NCBI GenBank assembly: GCA_900319715.1
Contig: ONPM01000012.1
Span: 1 to 57,436 of the forward strand
Direction: 5' to 3'
DNA length: 57,436 bases
From: an uncultured Prevotella sp.
Lineage (GTDB): Bacteria; Bacteroidota; Bacteroidia; Bacteroidales; Bacteroidaceae
The notes beneath the pieces are model-generated. The model did not search any database and had not been told where the DNA came from. It saw only the letters and a list, made by a program, of their open reading frames with translations. How positions within the stretch are numbered: position 1 is the stretch's first letter; every line of letters starts with the position of its first letter. The position numbers were made by a program, and so were the translations under genes. Positions 16,408 to 24,901 of the stretch are shown here, in pieces.

Positions 16408-18399
16408 TCATGCTTTTTTGATGACCAGTATGTCTTTGGCACGGTTTGCAAAGATATCGAAGAGTTGTTTCAGCGTGTCGTATTGGGTCTTGTCGTAAGT
16501 GACGTTGCTGAGTCGGAACTGGTAGTGGATGGTCACGGTGTGTTCATCGGTACTTTCATAGAGGATGTGTCCAGCCAGACTCTTGTCGGCAGCCGTTATC
16601 TTGGTGCTCTTGGGCAACTCTTCCAGTTGCCAGCCGTCAGGTAGTGTGAGTTGTACAGAGAGGGTGAACGTCTGTTTGTATGGAAACTCCACAGGGAGTA
16701 ACCGTTCTGTCTCAAGGAATGGATTGCTGGTGACGGGGATTTCTGTGAGCGGGTTCAGATAGATATGGTCGTCTGTAGCATTCCCTTGCCTGGTGAAGTT
16801 GATGACCTCTTGGACGTGTGGTGCAAAGTCACGGTGCCCGTCCATCTTACAACTGTTGATATTGATACCGTTTAGAGAAGCCTTCTTGGCTATGAAGGCG
16901 GAACTGTCTGCTGCCTCGCGGAATGCGGTTCGTTCGTTAGCGGCAGCATTGCCGGAATAGATGGCTGTCTGCTCGCCTTTCATCTCTCCACGAGGTGAGA
17001 GACTGGCCTTGACGGTGATCAGTGTACGGGCCTCACCAGTCTTCTGTAAGTTGACCCACAGGCTGCCCTCTTTCTGGATGATGCGGGCACGGTCGGTATA
17101 TAGGTTGGCAGGCAACACGTTCAGGAAACCGTCTGCGGAGGAGGCATCTACATAGATCCACGAACTGCCGTCAGGTATGCCGACGACATAGGTGTTCAGT
17201 TTGTTCAGTGTGGGATAGGTCTGAGGCAGTCTTCCGTGTCGGCGGGTACTCATCACTACGGGATAGGCTTTCACCCCAACGTCGCCCAGCATGTTGATGA
17301 GCATCATGTTCAGGTCGGCATTCGAGCCATTCCCTTTCTTGACGATCTCTGATGCCGAGTGTATCAACAGGTCATACTCTCCATTCCAGGCCAGCCTCTG
17401 GCGTAGGAACTTATAGGTGGCAGCCACCTTCTCCTTCAGGTCGGCCATCTGACTAATACCGCTGGCTTCCAACTCTTCTTGATACTTGCTGTGTTTGTAG
17501 AGGCGCGCGCCGAAGTCGGGATGGTCCAAAAGGGTGGCATCTATCTGTTCCCACTTCTTCCTTACTTCACGATAACCGCCGCCAGCCCTGTTGATGCGTT
17601 GTAGTTCTGCAGTGACTTTGGTAAAGTAGTCGCGCACATTCCAGACGAACTTATCTTTTTTCAGAGCGTGTAGATGACGGCCTGTGCAGACGTAGATGTT
17701 GGTGCTGCACTTATTGGGATTGGAGAGGTCGTTGCTGGTATCCTTGAACATGAGTGTCCCTGCGGTGACGCTGGTCTGCAAGGGCTCCAGACCCGTATGC
17801 TCCACGTTGTAGATGAAGATGGCTGGGATCTCCAGCCGGTAGTTGGCGTAGGCAACGGGAATCTCGGCCTGAGCATCCCAGTCGTAGATGTGGTAGAACA
17901 CATTACTGTGCAGTCTATACTCGTATTCGATGACGGTGCCGGCCTTTACCTGCGGGATGGCAACCTTGGCTACCATATAGTCCTTGTCGATACGTTCGGT
18001 GAAGAGCCGCTCTTTACCGATCTTGGTCTTTACCACCTTGCCGTTCTCCAGGTTGTAGGCCGTAGCCTTAAAGTCCTCGATGTACTCCTGGGCGTATTCC
18101 TCATTCTCATTATTGATGTATTGGATGCTTAGGTCGGCATATTCCTTCCCCTCATCCTTCAGCACTTTGATGCGTACCTTGACATCATAGTCCACAAGGA
18201 AGTTGTAGAAATCCATCGTGTAACTGACGCTTGTCAGTTGGCAGAGCACGACGGCCGCCGCCTCCTTGTCTTGTTCGTAGACTGTCATCTTCATCTCTTC
18301 GTCTGTAGGCTTACCGAACTTCAGGTTCTGCGCCGTTACAGTTGAGAAGGCGTAAAAGAATGAAAAAATGAATAGTAGAAGCCAAAGTCGTTTCATCAT
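16408..18399 (-). CDS. DUF3857/transglutaminase-like exported protein, catalytic residues missing
   Basis: A 663-residue exported protein: signal peptide MMKRLWLLLFIFSFFYAFSTVTAQ, an N-terminal DUF3857 beta domain (residues ~60-270) and a transglutaminase-like fold around residues 320-430. In the place where active family members have GDCK, this one reads KGNGSNADLN, and the usual histidine position reads LNTYVVG; only the aspartate region WIYVDAS remains. It is therefore probably a non-enzymatic paralogue of the upstream neighbour (18417-20264), which keeps Cys and His. The two genes are 17 bases apart. Function unknown; location periplasm or outer membrane. Confidence 0.85.
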   Translation of the reverse strand: MMKRLWLLLFIFSFFYAFSTVTAQNLKFGKPTDEEMKMTVYEQDKEAAAVVLCQLTSVSYTMDFYNFLVDYDVKVRIKVLKDEGKEYADLSIQYINNENEEYAQEYIEDFKATAYNLENGKVVKTKIGKERLFTERIDKDYMVAKVAIPQVKAGTVIEYEYRLHSNVFYHIYDWDAQAEIPVAYANYRLEIPAIFIYNVEHTGLEPLQTSVTAGTLMFKDTSNDLSNPNKCSTNIYVCTGRHLHALKKDKFVWNVRDYFTKVTAELQRINRAGGGYREVRKKWEQIDATLLDHPDFGARLYKHSKYQEELEASGISQMADLKEKVAATYKFLRQRLAWNGEYDLLIHSASEIVKKGNGSNADLNMMLINMLGDVGVKAYPVVMSTRRHGRLPQTYPTLNKLNTYVVGIPDGSSWIYVDASSADGFLNVLPANLYTDRARIIQKEGSLWVNLQKTGEARTLITVKASLSPRGEMKGEQTAIYSGNAAANERTAFREAADSSAFIAKKASLNGININSCKMDGHRDFAPHVQEVINFTRQGNATDDHIYLNPLTEIPVTSNPFLETERLLPVEFPYKQTFTLSVQLTLPDGWQLEELPKSTKITAADKSLAGHILYESTDEHTVTIHYQFRLSNVTYDKTQYDTLKQLFDIFANRAKDILVIKKA

Positions 18400-18416
18400 A
18401 ATATTATGTTTGATTG

Positions 18417-20264
18417 TTAGTTCTTGATCTTTAATACGATTTTCTGGTCATAGAGAATGCTGATTGTGCGGATGAAGTCCGATAACTGAGGGTAGAGTGA
18501 CTTGTCGAAGGTGCCGGATTTCATCAGTAACCTGTTCTTGATGCGCACCTTCTTGCCGTCGGACAGTATGGAGGAAGAGAACGAGCCGAAAGGCTGCTCT
18601 ATCTGTATGTCTTTCGGACGAGCCTCGATTTCAGAGCCCTCAGGAATGTCAATGGTGATATCGTTCTCGTCGAGATAGCCTCTTTCTATCCAGATGTCCT
18701 CTTGGCGTTCCGACGTGATGCTGGGTACAGTATGGCCCCGATGGACAGGGTTGATGGGTACAAAGAGACGCTGACCCGTACGAGTGGCGTATCTCAGGCT
18801 TTTGACCTCTGCGTCAAGTGTGATTTTGGTTTTGTCTTCGGCGACATCCATCTTACTGATCTCCGCCTGTGGCACATGAACGATTTGCTGGAGTACCCTC
18901 TGACGTTCTTTTTCATCCATTTTCAATAAGGCAATGCGGTTCTCGTATTGGTGGTTGTAGGCCTCCTGCGAGACAGTCAGGTCTGCAGCCCCGTCACGGT
19001 TCAGGCTGATGCTGATGGCGGTGCGTAGAAGGTTGGCAGAATCGGTGTAACAGGGTAACTTCACAAGTCGTCCGCCCTTTGCGCTGATCTCTATGGCATC
19101 GTGCCCGGCAATATCCTCATGCACATAGCCTAACGGCAGTCGTGGATTTGTACATTCCAGCCACAAGGTATCGTCTGGTAGTGGCACTTGGAGGATGACA
19201 TGGTTCATTTGTCCCACGCTTGGAAAGTCCTTCAGCAGCCTTCTGTTTGTGGTGCTGATGGTGGTGTAGTTCGATGGTATGCCTACCTCTTTCAGCATCG
19301 CCCGCATATAGTTCGTCAGTCCCTTGCAGTCGCCGAAGCCGCTTTTGCAGACACTCGCGGCAGGGGCAGGCTGCTGCCCGCCTATGCCTAAGAGGATGGC
19401 TACGTAGCGGGTGGTCTCTCCCAATCGATGGTAGAGGGCCTCTACTTTCTCGCGATTGCTCTTCAATGGATCCGTCAACTGGTGTATCTGCTGGCAGACG
19501 GCCTCTGGCAGGGCGTCCATACCGTTGATGAGACTGTATTCCCACTTTCCATAGTCAGCCCAACTGCGCAGGCTGCCCTGCGTACCATAGTAGGTGAAGT
19601 CGTTGGGGAAAAACATGGCCATCGGCATCCTTTCGCGGAGTGGACGGGCGTATGGCTCTTGTTTCAGCACGGGCAGGTCGCTTACCTCGAGGGTGATGGT
19701 CCGGGTGTATTTGCCACTTTCTTCTGTGCGGACCTCTCCGTCGATATTCTGCAGGGCATGACGGATGGTCATGTTCTTCGGAGCCTTGAGGCTGTAGGAG
19801 GCTTTTCTGACGCTGACGTCATAGTCCGTCTGCGGGCAGAAACGTGGAAACTCTATCAGGTTGTCGTGGCTCTCGATAGTCCATTCGTAGGTGATGGTGA
19901 CGGGATAGACGGGTGGGGTGTAGTCGAGGTACATCTTATAGTCGTCGATAGCCAGGAAGGGAGAGTACTCAGTCTTCTTCAGTTCGCTCTCCTTCAGTCT
20001 CCTGATGATGCGTCCAGCCCCATCTGTCACCAGCCCCTTGAAACTCGTCAGTCTGTCGTGCTTGCTGCATGAACAGACAAATAGGGCCAGCGAGGCGCCC
20101 TGTTCGTTGAGGATGCTTGTCACCTCCCTGAAATGCTGGAAGGCATGTGTAGGCCCGTCGCAGACGATATCAGTCACAGACTCCTCCACAATCGCCTTCT
20201 GCGCCAGGGTAGGTGAAGCGGCGAAAAGGAAGGTAAGTGAAAGGATGGACAGCAGTCTTCGCAT
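18417..20264 (-). CDS. DUF3857/transglutaminase domain exported protein
   Basis: A 615-residue exported protein with signal peptide MRRLLSILSLTFLFAASPTLAQ, DUF3857 (residues ~25-230) and a transglutaminase-like core. The catalytic triad region is conserved: Cys in SGFGDCKGLTNYMRAML (about residue 315), His in QMNHVILQVP and an acidic residue in TLWLECTNP. It could be a periplasmic cysteine peptidase or transglutaminase-like enzyme; the substrate is unknown. It lies 41 bases after the HAD gene and 17 bases before a paralogue lacking the catalytic residues. Confidence 0.86.
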   Translation of the reverse strand: MRRLLSILSLTFLFAASPTLAQKAIVEESVTDIVCDGPTHAFQHFREVTSILNEQGASLALFVCSCSKHDRLTSFKGLVTDGAGRIIRRLKESELKKTEYSPFLAIDDYKMYLDYTPPVYPVTITYEWTIESHDNLIEFPRFCPQTDYDVSVRKASYSLKAPKNMTIRHALQNIDGEVRTEESGKYTRTITLEVSDLPVLKQEPYARPLRERMPMAMFFPNDFTYYGTQGSLRSWADYGKWEYSLINGMDALPEAVCQQIHQLTDPLKSNREKVEALYHRLGETTRYVAILLGIGGQQPAPAASVCKSGFGDCKGLTNYMRAMLKEVGIPSNYTTISTTNRRLLKDFPSVGQMNHVILQVPLPDDTLWLECTNPRLPLGYVHEDIAGHDAIEISAKGGRLVKLPCYTDSANLLRTAISISLNRDGAADLTVSQEAYNHQYENRIALLKMDEKERQRVLQQIVHVPQAEISKMDVAEDKTKITLDAEVKSLRYATRTGQRLFVPINPVHRGHTVPSITSERQEDIWIERGYLDENDITIDIPEGSEIEARPKDIQIEQPFGSFSSSILSDGKKVRIKNRLLMKSGTFDKSLYPQLSDFIRTISILYDQKIVLKIKN

Positions 20265-20305
20265 GATGCTTATGCCTTAGTGTTCGTTGTTCCTTAATGA
20301 TGATG

Positions 20306-20941
20306 TTATTCCGATAGTCGGCGAATCAGTTCCTCCAGGGGCTCTGTCCAGTCCTCATTGTCGTGTGGACAGAGGGTGTGCATGCCTAAGGCTGCTGCTG
20401 CCTCCACGTTGCGGGAACCATCGTCCACGAAGATGGTCTCTTCCGCCTTGGCCTGCTGGCCTTTGAGCATCATCTCAAAGATCTCGCGCCTGGGCTTCAT
20501 CACCCCACATTGGTAACTGAGGTACATCGCGTCGAAGAAATCACTGATGGGATGGCCCTCACCGTCGAAGTCGCGCTCTGCCCACTGCATCATGTAGGGG
20601 TTCGTGTTCGACAGCAGACAGACCTTGAAGCCTCGTGCCCTGAGACTGAGGATGGCCTCCAGGTTGCGCTTAGGCACGTAGTCCACGTAGCCGTGCCAGG
20701 CCTGATAGCACGCCTCGGCCGTCAGTTCCCTGCCTGTCAGCAGACTGAGTTCCCTGCGGAAGTCCTCTGCCGTGATTCGTCCCGACTCGAGGTCTCCGAA
20801 GATGCCCTTCTGCTCGAAGGCGTCCAGATGCTGGCGGGCGTTCCTCAGTCCGATCTCCTCAAACCGCCTGACGGCCTGCTCATAACTCAGTGCCAGCACC
20901 ACGCCGCCCAAGTCGAAAGCGATGTTCTTCACCTGTCCCAT
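20306..20941 (-). CDS. HAD-family phosphatase (YihX-like)
   Basis: A 211-residue haloacid dehalogenase-like hydrolase. Motif I is IAFDLGGVVLAL (nucleophile Asp, second acid replaced by Gly as in YihX-type sugar phosphatases), motif II is CLLSNTNPYMM, motif III the lysine in MKPRREIFEMML, and motif IV IFVDDGSRNVEAA. A helical cap lies between residues ~15 and 90. It starts 3 bases after the GH43 stop, so it is translationally linked to that gene; dephosphorylation of a sugar phosphate is plausible but not shown. Confidence 0.87.
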   Translation of the reverse strand: MGQVKNIAFDLGGVVLALSYEQAVRRFEEIGLRNARQHLDAFEQKGIFGDLESGRITAEDFRRELSLLTGRELTAEACYQAWHGYVDYVPKRNLEAILSLRARGFKVCLLSNTNPYMMQWAERDFDGEGHPISDFFDAMYLSYQCGVMKPRREIFEMMLKGQQAKAEETIFVDDGSRNVEAAAALGMHTLCPHDNEDWTEPLEELIRRLSE

Positions 20942-20944
20942 CTG

Positions 20945-22588
20945 TCAGAATGTGAAGACGAAGTCCTCGAGCGTGCAGATCGACTTGTCCTTCGTGTCGG
21001 AAAGGAAGATGAAGTAGATGGCGTGCTTGCCAGTCATCTCGCTGAGCGAAGGCACGTCGATGGTGACTTCCGTCGAGGTCTTCGGCATGTCGGCCTTCAG
21101 GTCGTACGAGCCCAGGAGGATGCCTCCCTGCGACGTCCACGGGCGGTCGGCCATCACCTGGATGGTGCCGTCGACGCCCTCAGGTATCAGGCGCAGCAGC
21201 AGTTGGATGTCCTCTTCCTCGTTGGTCTTCGTAAAGTCGAAGTACTTATAGCCCACGATCGAGCCAGCCGTATTGTTCACGATGCGGTTGGTGTTGTTCT
21301 TCAGGTCGTAGGGCGCGTCGAATTTCGTGTCAGTGCCGTAACTCGCCTCGATGTACGAGCCGTAGTAGGTGTTGTTGGGCCAGTTGTGTACAGCAGGCTT
21401 GAGCCCCGTGTGCCAGCAGGCGATGCCGGCGGAGTGGCGCTCCAGGGGGTTGAGGCCATCGAGCGCGAAGCCCTCAGAGTTATACTCGCCCTCGCTGATT
21501 TCCACCTTGCCGCCAGCGCCTTCCTCCACCTTCACCTCGATGGGCGCCACCATGGCCTGGCGGGCATACTCGTCGGTACCCGTCTGACGATGGTAGAACA
21601 CGTACCACTGGCCATTGACCTCGCAGATGGAGCCGTGGGTGTTGCCGTCAGGCGTGGCCGAGGCGATGGTGTCGCCCTGCTCGTTGATCTCACGTCCGCG
21701 GCCGTCGATGATGGTTCCACCGTAGGTCCAGGGTCCTAAGGGTTGGTCGCTGTAGCAGTAGGCGAGGGTGTAGTTCGACGTGGGCAGGCCGAACTCGCCA
21801 TCCTTCGTGAAGCGGCTATAGATGAACACATACTTGTCTTTGATCTTACGGATGCTCGATGCCTCGAAGAAACTGAAGATGCCTTCCTCGTTGCGGCCGG
21901 AGATCATGCCGTCGACCACTTTCGTGCCAGGCTTGACGGTACACATCGTCGTGGGGTCGATCTCAGCGGCCATCGAGTGCTCGAAGCCCCAGTAGCCGTA
22001 GACGCGGCCGTCGTCATCCACGAACACGGCAGGGTCGAAGCCGTAGATGCCGTCCACCTTATTGGGGTCGTCAGCATTCCAATTGCACACCTCGAAGGGA
22101 CCGTCAGGCCTGTCGCTCTTGGCGATGAGGCCGTTGCGGAAGCCCGTCTGGTCGTTGGGGAAGAGATAATAGGTCTTCTTGCCCGTAGAGTCCGTCACGA
22201 GTGTCACGTCAGGGGCATAGAGCACATCCGCCGTCTTGGCCGAGTCGAAGGGCTCGCCCTTGGCATTCTTGTCCACCACGAGGATCTCCCCGTCGTAGCG
22301 CCACTGGCTCAGGTCCTCCACAGGCGCCGACCACACCACCTGGTCGCGTCCGCAGTAAGCCGTGATGAGATCGTCGTGCGAACCATAGATATATACGCGC
22401 TGCTTGCCGGGGTTGTCGGGGTCGTCGAACACGTAAGGCTCCCCGTCGGGGATATGCTCCCAGAGGGGCAGATAGGGGTTGCCGACAGTCAATGTCTCAG
22501 TCTTGGCGTTTTGCACCTGCTGGCTGCAGGCGATCATCATGGCGCAGCACGCTGCCCACATGATTATGCTCAGGCTCTTTGCTTTCAT
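20945..22588 (-). CDS. Glycoside hydrolase family 43 lipoprotein with C-terminal beta-sandwich
   Basis: A 547-residue secreted lipoprotein: MKAKSLSIIMWAACCAMMIAC has a lipobox ending at Cys21. A five-bladed GH43 propeller spans residues ~40-350 with candidate acids in GEPYVFDDP (base), LYAPDVTL (pKa modulator) and SFFEASSIRK (acid), and the family's HGSICEVNGQWYVFYHRQ. The C-terminal ~170 residues look like a carbohydrate-binding jelly roll (CBM6-like). GH43 enzymes act on arabinose- or xylose-containing plant polysaccharides; which linkage is unknown. No susC/susD genes are adjacent, so this is not a full PUL. Confidence 0.9.
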   Translation of the reverse strand: MKAKSLSIIMWAACCAMMIACSQQVQNAKTETLTVGNPYLPLWEHIPDGEPYVFDDPDNPGKQRVYIYGSHDDLITAYCGRDQVVWSAPVEDLSQWRYDGEILVVDKNAKGEPFDSAKTADVLYAPDVTLVTDSTGKKTYYLFPNDQTGFRNGLIAKSDRPDGPFEVCNWNADDPNKVDGIYGFDPAVFVDDDGRVYGYWGFEHSMAAEIDPTTMCTVKPGTKVVDGMISGRNEEGIFSFFEASSIRKIKDKYVFIYSRFTKDGEFGLPTSNYTLAYCYSDQPLGPWTYGGTIIDGRGREINEQGDTIASATPDGNTHGSICEVNGQWYVFYHRQTGTDEYARQAMVAPIEVKVEEGAGGKVEISEGEYNSEGFALDGLNPLERHSAGIACWHTGLKPAVHNWPNNTYYGSYIEASYGTDTKFDAPYDLKNNTNRIVNNTAGSIVGYKYFDFTKTNEEEDIQLLLRLIPEGVDGTIQVMADRPWTSQGGILLGSYDLKADMPKTSTEVTIDVPSLSEMTGKHAIYFIFLSDTKDKSICTLEDFVFTF

Positions 22589-22622
22589 CTCAGTTCTTTT
22601 TTCTTTGGTTTATAACTGGCTG

Positions 22623-22654
22623 CAAATTTACAAAAATATTTCCAAATATGCAAT
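22623..22654 (-). promoter_or_regulatory. Putative promoter of the GH43 cluster
   Basis: On the minus strand TAAATTTG (22623-22630) matches TAnnTTTG, and ATTG (22651-22654, one mismatch to TTTG) stands 20 bases upstream. It lies 35 bases before the GH43 ATG and probably drives the GH43-HAD-DUF3857-DUF3857 run. Confidence 0.65.
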
Positions 22655-22696
22655 CTTTTCCTTAGTTTTTTTTGTGCCAAGTGTCAATCTCCCATC

Positions 22697-22913
22697 CGAC
22701 CAAATCCGGCGGTTTCGGTCGATTAGTCTTGACCAGCGCTACAATCCGTCTGACGGAGCCCTCGCAGGCCATATCCGTCGTGGCCTCTTGGATGAGTGCG
22801 GGCCGAAGAGCCCCCCGTCACTTAACCCTGTTAGTAATGCCTGTTTACTCTGTTGCCGATGCCTCCTGACCTTATAAAGGATAGGACTTTATCTATATAA
22901 CACCCTATCCTTT
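22697..22913. other. Hairpin-rich intergenic segment, possible structured RNA
   Basis: This stretch has higher GC than the AT-rich flanks and shows consecutive inverted repeats: 22697-22721 (CGACC...GGTCG with inner pairs), CCGTC 22746-22750 with GACGG 22752-22756, AGGCCA 22766-22771 with TGGCCT 22781-22786, GGGC 22800-22803 with GCCC 22810-22813, and AAAGGATAGG 22876-22885 with CCTATCCTTT 22904-22913. No open frame has convincing coding character. It may be a small RNA, a leader or a decayed element; the strand is unknown. The rest of the 22589-23455 gap holds the GH43 promoter, two short tandem repeats and promoter-like boxes. Confidence 0.4.
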
Positions 22914-23083
22914 ACACCCATTCCAGGCATCCCTTACACCCTTAACTGCCGTCCTTATTCAACTGCAAAGGTACTAATAGTTTTTGAAATATGCAACGAA
23001 AACTATAATAAAATAGAGTGTATTTGTTGCTTATTTGACCTGCAAAACATATTTACAAACTTTTCACGTTATATTGATGCGAT

Positions 23084-23129
23084 TCACAAATCACAAAATC
23101 ACAAAATCACAAATCACAAAATCACAAAA
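23084..23129. repeat. Tandem repeat, TCACAAA(A) x6
   Basis: Six consecutive units with lengths 7-8-8-7-8-8 bases (TCACAAA or TCACAAAA), in the AT-rich part of the gene-free stretch. No function is evident. Confidence 0.9.
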
Positions 23130-23212
23130 GGTTTTTGCGATAATCATCAAAAAATCTTATATAAAAAAGCACACCGGGTCAGGAGTACTGTGCGTCCTAT
23201 TTTGATTATCCA

Positions 23213-23250
23213 TTTGCAACCTTGCAACTTGCAACTTTGCAACTTGCAAA
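23213..23250. repeat. Tandem repeat, TTGCAAC x5
   Basis: Five copies of TTGCAA spaced 7-8 bases apart, about 80 bases after the TCACAAA repeat. Each unit is close to the TTTGC part of the local promoter consensus, probably by chance. Confidence 0.85.
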
Positions 23251-23354
23251 ATGTCCACAGGCGACAAATCAGGCAAACGCCCTCAAAATATGTCGTGCTA
23301 TAACGAATATTTCATTATTTTCTTATAATCTTCTTTAGTTTCATTAAAATTTCG

Positions 23355-23438
23355 TATCTTTGCACCTGTCCATAAAGTTTCAATAACTAAATGGTGAAGG
23401 CCGACGGACATTGTATTCGCACAGTTGTCGTACCTTTG
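23355..23438 (+). promoter_or_regulatory. Two promoter-like -7 boxes before the accessory island
   Basis: TATCTTTG at 23355-23362 and TACCTTTG at 23431-23438 both match TAnnTTTG. The second lies 17 bases before the ATG at 23456, which gives a very short leader. Neither has a perfect TTTG 20 bases upstream, so which one is used is open. Confidence 0.55.
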
Positions 23439-23455
23439 CAGAAAAGATTTAGAAT

Positions 23456-23959
23456 ATGGCAAACGTAATAGAAAAATTGAAAGTAAAACTGCTTGATCCA
23501 GTATACTTATTTGTCACCATGTTCCTGGTTCTCTGTCTATCCCTTTCTGCTCAGGAGTCAAGTACCTGGGAATGGCATTCGGATGGAGCCTTTAAATATC
23601 CAGGTAGTTTTAGTCATACAAAGTTGTTTGTTGATGATGTTCCTGGGATGGTTGAGGTCTTTTCAAAAGAGAATATCCAATTGTGTTTCTGGCCGTTACT
23701 TGGCTTTTGGTCTACTGAGGCAGGCTTTCCGGAAGAAGGCGTTTGGCTTAGCCCCAAAGAGAGAGTGGGGAGTGTCACATATAGGGCTAAATCCCAAGAC
23801 ATCGTCTCTGGTTACACACAGGACGGAAACATATACTATTTGAAACAGAAAATCCTGTTTGGTGGGGAAGTAAAACATAGTAGTGTCTTGGTCTTGATCT
23901 ACCCGCCATCAGAGCAGAATAATGTCTCAGAGTTGATTAATGTCGTCAAAGATTGGTAA
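23456..23959 (+). CDS. Hypothetical exported protein
   Basis: A 167-residue protein I do not recognise. Residues 16-32 are hydrophobic and end SLSAQ, consistent with a signal peptide after a longer charged start (MANVIEKLKVKLLDPVY), followed by about 135 residues rich in Trp, Gly and Ser (STWEWHSDGAFKYPG; WPLLGFWSTEAGFP; GNIYYLKQKILFGG). No Cys pair and no known motif. It is the first gene of the AT-richer island, preceded by promoter boxes. Its last codons overlap a gene remnant in another frame. Function unknown. Confidence 0.6.
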   Translation: MANVIEKLKVKLLDPVYLFVTMFLVLCLSLSAQESSTWEWHSDGAFKYPGSFSHTKLFVDDVPGMVEVFSKENIQLCFWPLLGFWSTEAGFPEEGVWLSPKERVGSVTYRAKSQDIVSGYTQDGNIYYLKQKILFGGEVKHSSVLVLIYPPSEQNNVSELINVVKDW

Positions 23960-24126
23960 AAAAGCCTGCCACGATACTGAAGAAGTATCCCGATGCGATA
24001 CTGGCAGATGTGACGAATAGGGCGATGGATTTGAAACTGTCATACCTGTAATACGCGTTAAGGCTGCGCAAATCAGTTGACGCAAAAGATAAAGTCATCA
24101 AGTCACTCATTAACGAAAACCTATAA
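23953..24126 (+). pseudogene. Remnant of an unknown coding sequence with internal stop
   Basis: One frame reads LVKKPATILKKYPDAILADV to LSYL, meets TAA at 24049-24051, and continues in the same frame as YALRLRKSVDAKDKVIKSLI to a second TAA at 24124-24126. The composition is coding-like, with charged residues spread as in a helix, and there is no start of its own. It looks like the end of a gene inactivated by one stop mutation. It ends 6 bases before fic. I do not recognise the family. Confidence 0.4.
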
Positions 24127-24132
24127 GAGAAT

Positions 24133-24888
24133 ATGTATATACCACCATTCACAGTAAGCGCTGAGGCTATCAACCTGATAGCGGAGATCTCAGGTCAGAT
24201 AGAACGCTATGCCATCCGTTTGGAACAAGAGGACGGATTGCGCCTTCGTAAGGTAAACCGTATCAAGACCATTCACTCGTCGCTGGCCATTGAAGGAAAC
24301 AAACTGAGTGAAGATCAGGTGCGCGACATCATTGATGGTAAGAATGTGGTGGCACCTATCAAGGAGATTCAGGAGGTAAGGAATGCCATCAAGACTTACG
24401 AGATGTATCCCACACTCGATGCTTTCAAAGAAAAGGATCTTCTGAAGGCACATGGTGTGATGATGCAGGCATTGGTGGATGATGCTGGGCATTATAGAAG
24501 TGGAGGCGTGGGTGTGTTTGGCGAGAAAGGACTGGTGCATTTGGCACCTCCTGCAGATCGTGTACCTATGCTTATGGGTGATCTTTTTGATTGGCTGAAA
24601 CATTCAAAGGACCATTTGCTTATCCGTTCATGTGTATTCCACTTCGAATTTGAATTTATACATCCTTTTATTGATGGTAATGGTCGCATGGGGCGCCTAT
24701 GGCAATCGCTGATATTGGGCAAACTGCACCCATTGTTTGAACATCTGCCTGTAGAGAACATGGTATATAGCAATCAGCAGCAATATTATGATGCTATCAC
24801 AGCCTGCACAAATGCTGGTCAGTCTGGCCCTTTCATTGACTTTATGTTGAACGAAATCTATAAGACGTTGAAGTCACACCAAATATAA
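24133..24888 (+). CDS. fic: Fic-family protein (class II, self-inhibited)
   Basis: A 251-residue Fic protein, usually transferring AMP from ATP to a Ser/Thr/Tyr of a target. The active-site motif HPFIDGNGRMGR is complete at residues 177-188 (His177). The inhibitory helix motif (S/T)xxxE(G/N) is present N-terminally as S50-LAI-E54-G55-N56, so this is a class II enzyme held off by Glu54. The N-terminal region up to ~95 is the Fic/DOC N-domain. It lies 13 bases before the J-domain-like gene. Targets unknown; the adjoining genes may encode partners or substrates. Confidence 0.92.
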   Translation: MYIPPFTVSAEAINLIAEISGQIERYAIRLEQEDGLRLRKVNRIKTIHSSLAIEGNKLSEDQVRDIIDGKNVVAPIKEIQEVRNAIKTYEMYPTLDAFKEKDLLKAHGVMMQALVDDAGHYRSGGVGVFGEKGLVHLAPPADRVPMLMGDLFDWLKHSKDHLLIRSCVFHFEFEFIHPFIDGNGRMGRLWQSLILGKLHPLFEHLPVENMVYSNQQQYYDAITACTNAGQSGPFIDFMLNEIYKTLKSHQI

Positions 24889-24901
24889 CGAAGAAATCCT
24901 A

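Noticed and set aside
20510-21739. A 409-codon plus-strand frame opposite HAD and GH43 genes
   Set aside because: Complement of two clear genes; composition (Val/Arg/His/Leu-rich) is typical of antisense shadow.
22479-22877. Open frames in the hairpin segment
   Set aside because: No plausible start or domain, and they begin inside the GH43 gene; the inverted repeats explain the region better.
23084-23250. CRISPR array
   Set aside because: Units are 7-8 bases with no spacers; they are simple tandem repeats, and no cas gene is near.
24133-24888. Toxin-antitoxin pair of Fic type with separate antitoxin
   Set aside because: The inhibitory motif lies inside the Fic protein itself (residues 50-56), so no separate antitoxin is needed; the upstream remnant is not recognisable as one.
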